DNA of 64,000 bases from Agriotes lineatus (lineage: Eukaryota > Arthropoda > Insecta > Coleoptera > Elateridae), in assembly GCA_940337035.1 (NCBI GenBank), contig CALNHX010001952.1:1-64000 (forward strand), given 5' to 3'. Both the position numbers and the translations under genes were made by a program. Below, in pieces: positions 42,263 through 52,810 of this stretch (within the stretch, counting starts at the first letter, position 1; each line of letters begins with the position of its first letter). Under the pieces are notes generated by a model. That model searched no databases. It was given only the letters and a program-made list of their open reading frames with translations, and was not told the DNA's origin.

Positions 42263-44479
42263 AATATAGTAAGTATTAGATATATGGTTTATTCTATCTA
42301 TGCCTGAATTTCGCAGATTTTCTGTTTAATTATGGTGACTGAAAGACCAAAAAGCTTAGTATTTTATTTAAAATTATCTGCACCGACAAAAAACATCTGT
42401 CTGCGGCTTTGACGCACACCTGCATAGAACACCTGTTTAGGAGAGACAAACCCTTGTATAGCTGAGGTAGAAGTTTTTACAATGGAATATTCTAGTTTGT
42501 TTTTACTAATGTAGATAGCAGTACAATAAAAAGGGAGGGGCCATTGTGGGTTATTTCTTATTTAAAATGTCAGTTTTAATGTTATGTAGTATGAAGTGAA
42601 ATCTCACGTTGTGTTCATTTTCCAACGTACGACACTTTTTGCATCAACAACAGATCTTTTACTCTTTTGTTTTTGTTAAAATGCCGCGAATTTTACTTCA
42701 AACTGACCGGTCGGATAACACGCAGTTATCTGATTTTCCAAACACTTTACGTTAAATGGACCTTTTAGCATGCACGTCACACATCTGCGCTCATGTGAAG
42801 TTAATTTTAAGCTTCCACATTTAACATGAGCGCAGAATTTTTGATGAGAAGTCCAGACGTGATAAAAGTGTATAGATATGAAATAGTAGAAGGACTTTAC
42901 AATTGAAATATTCTCTCTAAGCTGTTTCAGTTGTTGAAGAACAGGTAAACGTTCTTAAATACTAGTTAGTTGCGCTTTTAGAAATTATATCTCTTATACA
43001 TTGTTGGCTCTGTACGTTTATGTTTAAGACTTGAGATTGATGGAAACCGTGCTTATAAAATATTGAACTTTGATATATATATCACCGTCGCATGAACAGA
43101 TAATCTGCCTTGATACCGGAGTAAAAGTTTTGTAATCGAGTTACCGACTACAGTTCGATATTTCTGATTCCAGATCTATGTCGTTATTTGGTTGGTTACG
43201 CAAGAAACAAAGTTAGAAACTTTTTTCTTGTCAAGTGTCTTGTCTACTGCTAAAGGTTGTTAATCATCAAAGCGGTGCAGACTTTATTTTATATTAAATA
43301 CAGAATTGCAGCCATACTATTCGATTTTATACCCAGAGGTGTTTCTTCATTAAATACTCTTTTTTTCTTGCATTTTTCGTTGGATTGCGGGATGTATGTT
43401 ATTACTTTTCACATCCTCTTAATTTTCTTATTTCACTGCTAGTTTGGTTATATTACACCACTTAAAGATTACAAGGTCAACAGTATACCAACTTTGGTAA
43501 GCTGTAGGGAAACGAACAGAAAGAGATATGAGACGAGACTGGGCTGATAAATAAGGCCTTCACTTCAATAAAGTAAACTTCAGTAAAGGTACTTACAGTG
43601 GAGTAGCGTAATTAACGCTGTGCACCATAGCATCAATGTTGTTTCATCCTGTGGAATTTCGTTACAGATTAACATCTGCTACGTATTTACCGCCTAGTGT
43701 GACGTCGCAAGTAGCTAAAATTCTTAAAGATTTGTTACCATTACTTTTCGCGGTTCTGGTATTCCGGTAATGCGCGATTAAATATATTTCTATGAATGTT
43801 ATTTTAATAGAGTTCTTAAATTTAGCGTTGAAGAAAACACTGCATTCGAAATTCATATTGTCTTCAAGTTTCATTGTTGCAAATGTAAGCAAAAACTTCT
43901 TAGATGCCCGTTGTAGAACACAGCAGCTTCTTTGTACAGATAGGTGCAAATCCAGTAAGAAAAGTGAGATGTTTCTAGCGCCTCAGTTCCTCATGTTTAC
44001 TACAAATATCTTCGTAATTATCTATTTCGTTGCAGCACGCTGGTTTGTATATAGCTATTTCTGTATCTTCCCACTGCCAACTTATACTGAAAAGTTATCA
44101 GGCCTAGTCTAACACATAAAAGTTAATAAATTTTGTAGCGAGTTCAAGTAACATCATATATCTTTGCTTCTAGCACAATTATGCATCCATTTTTTTATAT
44201 CTCACTTACCAAACTAACCTAACAGGAAGCCACGAAAAATAATTTGGTTTGCATGTCTGCTTACTGATGTGAAGTCACTAGTCAGAAGCCCAACACCTAC
44301 AAAATTAATAATCTAAAATCACCACCATTAACACCTCCGCGAGGGTTTAAATATCGTCTAACCATTACTAACCTGCACCAGATCGAGTTAATTACTGACT
44401 TAAGTAAAACCTAATCTCGTAGTTGTGTAGAGTGTACAAACCATTACTTCCATTACTATCAATTATAAACTTTACGATC
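42263..44479. other. unannotated stretch with a short hairpin
   Basis: TCTGCGCTCATGT at 42784-42796 pairs with ACATGAGCGCAGA at 42824-42836. Open frames such as 43792-44112 have no recognisable domain. No gene supported. Confidence 0.45.
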
Positions 44480-46170
44480 TACAAACTGTTAAGTTAAACA
44501 GTTAAACATGTTACCGCACAAACACGACTTTACGACACAAAAATGGGAAGTATACCTAGAATACGCGGCCCTAACTCTCTTACGATGGCAGTAACAAAAG
44601 ATTTGCCGGCTAGAAGAACTCAGTCGAGAGGGCGGGTTCTTTACGACCTTTGAGTTAGGGTTGCACTGCGGCAAGAGAGGTAAATGTTGTTCGATAAATT
44701 GATGCGCCACCACATTCGGACTAGATCGGGACAACAAAATCAACACAGGTGACTGCACTCAGAATGTGGAAGTAAGGACCTTTACCTTGCTACTTCTAGC
44801 TTGGCAAAGTTTGGTTGACGATCCACGTACAACACTGACTTACCTTGCAAAGATAACTCATTTTTGCAGCGGCTAAACTCCTGTTACAACAGAAAAATAC
44901 ACACATAATGCATGCAAATATCGTAAACAACAAATGAAAAGCATAAGTAATTAGCAATAAACTTTATTAAAATAATAAAATATGTAAACGACAATGAACA
45001 AAGGTTTAGAATAAAAATAACGACACAGACATGGGTTAGTGAGGGTTAGGTTAAATTACGTCAAGTCTTAACTCAGTTAAAAGCGGTAAACTTGGCCGCA
45101 AATGAATGGCATAACTGACAAACGTTATTACACATTTATATATTAAAAAATACTGACTCAATAGCAAGGAGACTTAACAGTAAGTACATAATGTGCCTCA
45201 ACGTTCAGTTAAACAGTATCAAGAAAATATGATGGCATTCATTAAATTTGCAAAATTAGCAACTAACAGTTCTAACAATAAATGCAACATTACGGAAGAT
45301 TGTTCAACACTTTTGGTGGGACGCTACGTTCACTGTACGCTATGCACAATAAAATTAACACAATAAAATTGGCACCTGAAGGAGGTTAGTTGACTGCGTT
45401 CGACGTGCGGCAGAGCTGTAGGTGATTGTTTTTCCAAACAACTGCCCCAAAATGCTTGAAGAAACTGCACAAAAGCAACACGAAGCTGTGGGTTGAAGCG
45501 ATCTGGGTCTAACATCTCCAACGAGGGCGAAATCGAAGTCCGTGGCGGAAAGGCAGATCTCGAAACGGGAAGGACGGAATTTCGATGCACAAGTAAGCCT
45601 TTTTACTGGAATCTCCAAGAATCCGTCAGACGACGTATTTAAAGCTGCCGCTTTACCATAAACAAGAATTTCCAGGCGTACAACGATTAAATGCGGTACT
45701 CAACGACACTTAGCAACAACTCCCAGGAAGACAGTCTCAACACGTGCAATTCCAACACAAAAGGCAGGGAAGTCACTGTTACTCGAAATATTCACTTTAC
45801 GATTTCTGATCGACGGAAAATCACATCAGTAAACATTTAAACTCAAAACGGAATTACAGCTTCTTCGAAAGGCACACCGGCCGCGCAAAAAGCTGCGGCC
45901 AGAGCGCAAAATTCACACACGCCTTTTGTAGCTCAGGGACGGGGCGGTAATTAATTGCTTAAGCTGTGATCCTAAAAACCAACTGAAGCCACGCAAGCGC
46001 TGCTTAACTTCCGTTATCTCTTTAGATTATAAGAAACCATGGGAAAGGCGTCGCGCTGACGAAATCCTGACTAAACGATCCGCAAGAAAGCACGACGGCG
46101 TTTTAGGCCTGTCTGAACAACAAAATTCTGAGAAGCACATAAGCCAAAATGCATCGCTTTGCATGTGATA
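44480..46170. other. GC-richer unclassified block
   Basis: Base composition is clearly less AT-rich than on either side, with CpG clusters near 44560-44700 and 45860-45960. The overlapping minus-strand frames at 45330-45618 have no known domain. An LTR, a non-coding exon or a promoter region are all possible; nothing in the sequence decides. Confidence 0.4.
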
Positions 46171-48765
46171 ACAAAGCCTGAATTTATAAAACCAGCTTAC
46201 GGAAAATTGAATGGAAGCTCCTAAAATAATCTGCTAAGCGTTAATGTTTCACTAAGTGGAAATAAGGTTCGTATAGAGTAAAGCTTTAAGGCTTCGCCAC
46301 TGAACTACGAATTTAACCTAAATGAATCGGGAAAACGCTAATAACCGAACAACTTTCATACTACTAAAGCTGTAAGATAATAATAACATATAAATTATGC
46401 AAAAGATGTAATACCTCACTTTATTTTACTTAATTATGTACTATAGAAAAAGACATTGAGGGTATTTTATAGTGAGTAGTATTATACCTACCTTTAGCAA
46501 TAACATATTGATGATCATTTCTTCTCGAGAGGAATATTTTGCTTTTTAGTTCAGAATATAGTTGATGATTATATGATTGTAAAGCTCGCACATGTTGCAG
46601 AAGACAATTTTTGTAATTCTCCACATCTTTTGTAAAATAACATTTTTTTGTATTCCTGAGCAGTTTTGGTGATTTCATTTTCAAGGCAGCAGTCTCACTG
46701 AGATATCATTACCCATAAACCACCATCAACTAAAATTCCGACATGCATAATCATATGCCAGGAGCCACCCACAGCCACCAACCAGTTTGAAATTTTCAAC
46801 CGGTCCGAATTTTAGTGGAAGGTGGACGCTGCTGGTTAGCGATGCGCAAGCGCGAAGTAACCGTTAGGGTTTTTTGTCCTGCGGTTATTACCGCTATTAC
46901 AGCTAGATGTTTGCGGCGCTTGAAGCGTCAAGATTAAAATAAAGGTTTTACCTTTGATATTAATAAATTGTAACAATCATGGTTTATTTTGTTGTAGCTG
47001 TAGAACTTCTCTTTATCGTTAATTAATTGTGGCTGCTTTTGATTTATTTTTCTCCAAACATAATAGTGTCTTAACACTTCTTCCTTCTCTGAATTAGCGC
47101 TATCTGAAGATACCCACATTTACAATTCGCAAAATAAACAAAACACTTTACTTAAATAAAGTCATTTATTACTAACGGTTTTAACGCGTAAATCTGCGGA
47201 CGGCAAGTGTCAAATACGCCCGAAATTTAAATGTATAGTGGTTGGCAGTGGCCACCGCTGACAGCAGTATGACCGCAGCGCATTTTGTTAGTTGATTGTC
47301 GTGGATGGTGGTGGCTCAACGGAATTGCCGCCTTAACAACGTAAGCTGTAGCACCCGTTCCAATAGTTAGTGCCAAAGTTACCCTCACACTACACCGATC
47401 CCTCATTTCTCCAATTACAGATTCCTGGAAGTTAGATTTTGACATCTAGCTCTGTTTATAACCATTTGTCCCATCCTATAAACTCTGGGTAGTCTCACTG
47501 CATAGGCTAACTCGAGGGGCTTTTATAGCTACAAACTGAAAACAACAGGGGCGCTAAGTGTCGTATAGCGCCTACCATAAATTCGATCCAAATAAACTCC
47601 ACTCGCCTTTTAAGCCTTCTTTCTCACACTATCCTATTACAAAACATGACAAGGTATTGATAGATCGTATAAAAGAAAATATCAGAAGTAGATATAGAGA
47701 TACTCAGGGCTTTAAAAAAAATAACAGCCAAGCACAAAAGGAAATTCGCGTAGATACCGTTAGAAGAATGAGACAACAACGGTTTACACAAAGTACATAT
47801 TAAAATCAATTAAATATAACAACATCTATATACGTATTACTAAAAATATTACATCAAAATGGACATTACATCAATAATAATACTAAGTTTGTCATCTTCC
47901 AAAGTCACCTCCAGAAGTAGACGATATTCTACCGCTGAGCATTATGTTGTTGAAACCCAGACTCACCTTCTAGATGTCTGTCCGTACAATGCTCACTTAT
48001 AAAACAACAGATACCATATCATTCCTTAAAACATAATGGAATGGAGGTTTAAGAAGAGGTTACATGCTTTATCGGATTTTGGAACCACCCGAGGGGTTGA
48101 TATTCTTGCATTTTCTACTAAAATAAAATATGGTATTATAGTGGATTAACAATCCGATTTGAGCTGGACATATATACCAAGATAAGGAAGTTGATGTAGA
48201 AAAAGATCCATTTATGAACTTACCATTTTGTCTTGAAAATATTGAAGGGATTGGTTTACTCATTGGTGCAAGGGAAACATTTTTCATCCTTATTTTAATT
48301 TTTGTAGATCTAATTAAATTAGTAACCACGTTTTAATACAAATTTGGACAATATGTGTTAAATACGCAGTGTTTATATTATTATGAAATCTTTTATACGG
48401 GTTATCTATGAAAAAAGATTCCTGGTTGTTAGTTCATATCTTTTTTCTACTTTTTGTGAGTTTGTAAAGTTTTGATCTGGTATTCTTTGTTAAATGTAAC
48501 CTAACCATGTTGCATAGTAAGAAGATAAATAAATCTTTCTCTCTATTAATATATAAACCTTGTTATTTGTTCCTGGGGAAATATTTCCAGTCTCAGAAAA
48601 TATTTATAAATTTCTTAACTGCAATGTATAACAAGCAGCGGTGTGTAATAGTTCAGCCGCATATAAAATATGATCATGATATCAGTTTCATGATGCAATG
48701 CTTGATAGAACAAAAGATACATTGTAACAATCGATAAATCTAAGTTTACGAAGCCCTTTTTATTA
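46171..48765. other. unannotated stretch with one ~95-bp hairpin
   Basis: Near 46728-46752 and 46795-46820 there are inverted blocks (ACTAAAATTCCGA against CCGAATTTTAGT). Minus-strand frames 47119-46934 and 46684-46430 could be exon-like, with a possible AAG|GTAAAA donor after the first, but no domain is recognised. The plus frame at 47558-47803 lacks an ATG start and is unrecognised. Confidence 0.4.
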
Positions 48766-48909
48766 ATGCTCAATGCTGGTGTTTCGACACGAAAAATTTC
48801 GGTTTCTCATTCGTTTTCGCCGTCGACAATGCAACATATTATTAATTTGTTTAAAAATACTGAAAGGGTTATGCGAAGTAGACAAACTGGTCGTCCAATA
48901 ACGGTTTGA
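48766..48909 (+). pseudogene. Tc1-like transposase HTH fragment
   Basis: 48 codons, starting MLNAGVSTRKISVSHSFS and ending TGRPITV before a stop. The order (AG.S.R.I, S.STM..II..F..T, R.TGRP) fits the paired-like DNA-binding N-terminus of Tc1-type transposases. No catalytic domain follows. Confidence 0.5.
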
Positions 48910-49105
48910 CTTAGGGTTAATATTAACATTTCCAATGTTTTCCGAGGCTCTTAACAAACATTTGCAGTATCATTTGGGTCGGGGTGTTCATAATATAAAT
49001 CCGGATTCGATGTGTGTCTGTTACCCTTAGTGGACGTGCACGCTATAAGCTCAAATTATTATTTTATAAATCACATAATTACCACGTTGCAATCTAATCT
49101 TCATC

Positions 49106-50562
49106 ATGACAACCAGAAATCGTAGCAAGGAGACTCCCGTGGATAGTAGCAATGTCCTTGCACAGAAGATCGTGAGTGAAATGCTCCAGAGTAGTTAATT
49201 TACGGAGAAACTTAACTTAATAATCAACACCTGCTTAACGATACAAATGGAAGAGATACTGAAAAAGTATGAAAATAAAATATCTCATTTGGAGCAAACA
49301 GTAAATCGTCTCCCCGAAAGTGCCGACGAAGATACCGATAGCGTTGTCATCAATATGTGCCAAGGTAATCTAGGCATCGAATTATTCAGGTCTTCAATTG
49401 ATATTAGCCACCGTTGAGGGCAAGTAGGGCACGTAGGCAACGTAGCATTAAGAAACTTATATTTAACAATAAGCGAAAGTTAAAGGAACGAAAATCCTTA
49501 TCAGGGAAGACCTGACATGGAAGCGTATGGCTATCATCAGAGATGCCTCCAAGAAGCTGGGTTACAGATCGATATGAACCAATGATGGCAACATCTACGT
49601 AAAAACTACTAGCAGCGCTATTCATTTGAATATCTACTTTTGCAGCGGAGACATATGAATACTAGCAGCATAAAGGGAGCTCACTTAAATATCTGGTCGT
49701 TAGTTACTACCGAAACTAGATTACATTAAGAACATTATCACAACCTATGGTATATTCTCTTTATGAGAAACGCGGTTTCCACCAAACGTAAGTAACTTAA
49801 ATCTTTCAATTACAATTAAAGATTATAATTTGATACTGCAAGAACGAGATAGTCGGTTCACGATTAAAACAAATCTGAAACATACGTTTTTGGGGAATCT
49901 ATAAACCACCGACTACAAATTATAAAACATTTGTAGACGAACTTGAGACGTCGTTTACATTATGTACAACCAAATCAAAATAAAAGCAATTGTATGGCGG
50001 ATATAAATATTAATTTGTTAGCAAAATTAAATCTATGCACGCTAACTAGAATAATTAAAGATTCAGAATCACTCATTAACGTCATTATATCTTTTGATCC
50101 ATATCTGGTTAAATACTCGGGAATAGAGGTTAATAATGACGGTGATCATGAACTCATATATTGTACTATCACTGCAGAGGTAGTTAAGCAAACCCCTGTT
50201 GTCAGATTCTATCGTGACTTAAAACACTTTAATTTAAATGAATTCGTAAATGACTAGCTACTACCATTAAAACAAATCTTATACGTACATGGTATTAATG
50301 TAAAAGTTAGCATACTAAATAGCAATTTAATCAAATTGATTGATAAACATGCGCCTTGGAAAACAATAAAAACTACAAAACCGTATATGCCCTGGTTAAC
50401 TGACAATGTAAAACTAATGATGAAACTATGGGATAAGGCAAAACTAAGATTTAAATAGTCAGAAAGTGTTGTTCATTGGGAATACTATAAATAATTAAGC
50501 AATCTGATCAGTGCTAGTATTATAAATGAAAAACGGCGTAGAGAGTTCAGAACGCTTGCGTA
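49106..50562 (+). pseudogene. decayed LINE: ORF1 end and endonuclease part
   Basis: Reading across frames: an ORF1 start MTTRNRSKETP near 49106, then REDLTWKRMAIIRDASKK and NDGNIYVKT near 49500-49610, which are typical of the C-terminal domain of CR1/Jockey ORF1. Next comes the endonuclease-RT linker at 49943-50562: ININLLAKL, RFYRDLKHFNLNEF, then LIDKHAPWKTIKTTKPYMPW and HWEYYK. The same ordered blocks occur in the intact minus-strand ORF at 52811-55606 (ININLLEP, FRSFKNFNLDSF, IIDKHAPVK, HWNYYKSL), so this is an older relative. Many stops; RT absent. Confidence 0.75.
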
Positions 50563-50953
50563 AGATTTATTTATTGTATTCGCAAATTTTATCATATAGT
50601 AGTGACACCGACGTGAGTTAACATGTGCTTGCTAACATACCTCGTTTTTGTTATTTAATTTTCTTTTAGTGCTAATCTCTTTCGTTCGAGCTTTCATTTC
50701 CAGAATAGAAAGCAGGAGATGCACTTATGCAATGCGCATAATGAGTTGCATTGATTGCAATTATCGAAGTTCATGAGCTTGGGAAATTTCTGGCAGTAAC
50801 CTAACCTAGAATTTTCGTTCCTGGACCTGGTGGACAACTACATTTTTGCCTGGTGAAGATCTATTCCGGTAGCTGATGTGCTTTTGTTGATGTCAGGCAC
50901 TACTGGTATTGGAATTACTCTTAGTCTTCGCATTGGCAACATATTTCGAGGTT

Positions 50954-51406
50954 ATGGCGAAGAACTGTGCAGCTTGCAGTAAGCTTTGTCAGGGAGGCAA
51001 AGTCTTCGAATGGGACAGTTGCAAACAATTGCTCCACTCCGATTGTGCAGACTTAACCGCCTCCGAGGTTAAGGTTATGAAATTGAGGGGAAAGAGGGAA
51101 TTATTGCTCTTTTGTACAACCTGCAAGTCCAGCCTTAAAATCTTGCCTGCGGTACTAACGCAATTCAATAGCATGTCAATCCTTGTCTCAAGCCTGTCGA
51201 AGAAAGTGGAAAATTTGGAGAAGCAGAAATTGGAGCTCCAAAATTCGTTTATTTTAGAGGTGGAGAACAGGACGCGTCGCAAGAGAAATCTGATCGTCTA
51301 CAATATAGCAGAACAGCGTGAGAGTTCTCAGTTTGCCACCACGCGAGCTGACTCGGATAGAAAAACTGTTGTAAATATTCTTGGCCGGTTAACATCTTTT
51401 GTTTAG
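50954..51406 (+). CDS. LINE ORF1 with PHD-like zinc finger (truncated by stop)
   Basis: 150 aa from MAKNCAACSK. A PHD/treble-clef-like pattern is visible in the first 65 residues: CAAC, CQGG, WDSC, LHSDC, and FCTTC, which supplies the paired Cys/His set. A heptad-like stretch (SILVSSLSKKVENLEKQKLELQ is the core) suggests a coiled coil for ORF1 multimers. It ends RKRNLIVYNIAE, the start of the usual RRM-like domain, before a premature TAG. PHD-type ORF1 proteins are known from CR1 LINEs and bind nucleic acid or chromatin. The copy is no longer full length, since homologous codons continue after the stop. Confidence 0.7.
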   Translation: MAKNCAACSKLCQGGKVFEWDSCKQLLHSDCADLTASEVKVMKLRGKRELLLFCTTCKSSLKILPAVLTQFNSMSILVSSLSKKVENLEKQKLELQNSFILEVENRTRRKRNLIVYNIAEQRESSQFATTRADSDRKTVVNILGRLTSFV

Positions 51407-52027
51407 CAGGATCTGTTAAATTGCTTCAGATTGGGTAAATTTGAAAGTGGTAAACAACACCCGATTAAAGTTGTACTTAAAAACCAGGAAACTACTTACT
51501 CAATATTAAAAAATAAAAATAAATGTGAAGGGCCTATCAAGATAGCGAGCGACATGACTATAATGTAGCGAGATCATTTAAAAGCATGAGCAGCTAAATA
51601 AAGATGCTGTCATAAAGACTATTAAATATATAAATGGGAGACCAACTATTGTTGATATTCGCGACAATTCTAATTCTCAGTCAAAAAACGTTGCAGTAAA
51701 GAAGTAATATCAGGGATAAATCAAAAACTCAAGATTTACTATCAAAATGTTAGAGGTCTTCGTTCCAAAATCAAAGAAGTGGAGAAATACGCCTACATCT
51801 TAGATGAGTACGATATTGTTGTTTTAACTGAAACTTAGCTGTGTCACTCTATTCTCAGCGCTGAATTTAGGTTAGATAACTTTGTGATATTTAGGAACGA
51901 TAGAAACTCTAATAATAGCCAATTTACTAGAGGCGGTGGTGTTTTGTTAGCGGTTAATAAGAAATATAAAAGCTTTGAGTTGAACTATTCTCAAAACGTT
52001 GGGCATGTATTTATTAGTAGCTTCAGC

Positions 52028-52295
52028 GTACTTATGCGAACGTTTTGTCCGTCCGTCTGTCCGTCTGTCTGTCTGGATCGCCTGTAACTTTCGAACGGCT
52101 ACAGATATCGAAATTTTGAAAGGGGGCAAAGTTGTTGCTAAGGTCCCGAGCACCTTCATGCGCTATTTGGTTTTGGCAAAAAGTCAACCGTTGGCGACCT
52201 AGGTATGTCAAAGGTCACTTTATTTTTCAATGGCAACATGGGTCATATGGGGTATCAATCGAAAGCTATGGTCAAGGGCTACATATACTTAATGT
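52028..52295 (+). repeat. unclassified repeat inserted in LINE endonuclease
   Basis: Starts near a GTCCGTCTGTCTG tract and continues TAACTTTCGAACGGCTACAG, GGTCAAGGGCTACATATACTT. The LINE reading breaks at its left edge and resumes at its right edge. The translated SVCPSVCLDRL phrase is a common artefact of this repeat type in insects. Confidence 0.6.
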
Positions 52296-52525
52296 TTTCG
52301 CAGTGCTGAAGCTACTCTTTAGACCTGTACTTGAGCAGTTTATTCGTATTATAGACTCTTCACTTAATCTCATTGTAAGCTCTGTATATTTTCCACCTCT
52401 TACGACAGACAGTGTTTTTCATTCGTACTGTGATACGTTAGAACAGCTAGAGCTAGAAAATCCAAATGTCAACTGGTTATTGCTCGGTAATTATAATCTA
52501 CCAAATGTATCCTGGAGCACTATAG

Positions 52526-52548
52526 ATAATAATAATAATAATAATAAT
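52526..52548. repeat. (ATA)n / LINE 3' tail
   Basis: Seven to eight ATA units at the 3' end of the minus-strand LINE. Confidence 0.85.
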
Positions 52549-52810
52549 TTTATTCGTTTCCACAATTACATAACAATATAACAGAAATAAATATATATAT
52601 ATATGAGAAAATTGTTTGGGGAAACCTCAGGGACCCAAATCAGTTACTGCAGCGCAGTAGCTGTTCTTCCATTGGACCCCTGTATATTAGAAAAAACACA
52701 TTTTTTCGCATTACGACATAAAAAACAACACATGCAAAACTACAGGATAATTTATTGCTTTCTTCCATCTCATGTATTTTGATAAATTTAAACGATTAAA
52801 AGAAGAGGAG

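Larger units (their letters stand above)
50570..52525 (+). mobile_element. CR1-like LINE 5' part (ORF1 plus partial endonuclease), truncated
   Basis: Contains a 5' UTR, an ORF1 (50954-51406, continuing in degraded form to about 51710), then the beginning of ORF2: KIYYQNVRGLRSKIKEV near 51732 with IVVLTETWL-type residues (the Trp codon is now TAG). The endonuclease reading is interrupted by a foreign repeat at about 52028-52295 and resumes as LNLIVSSVYFPP and NWLLLGNYNLPNVSW to 52525. There the inverted LINE at 52526-55796 cuts it off. Confidence 0.8.

Noticed and set aside
46430..47119. Two minus-strand ORFs as exons of a Harbinger-like or host gene
   Set aside because: The acidic SSDSANSEKEE start is only vaguely similar to such proteins. 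Splice sites are weak and no catalytic motif is present.
51884..52202. Cys/Ser-rich SVCPSVC ORFs
   Set aside because: Translation of a GTCT-tract interspersed repeat inserted into a LINE.
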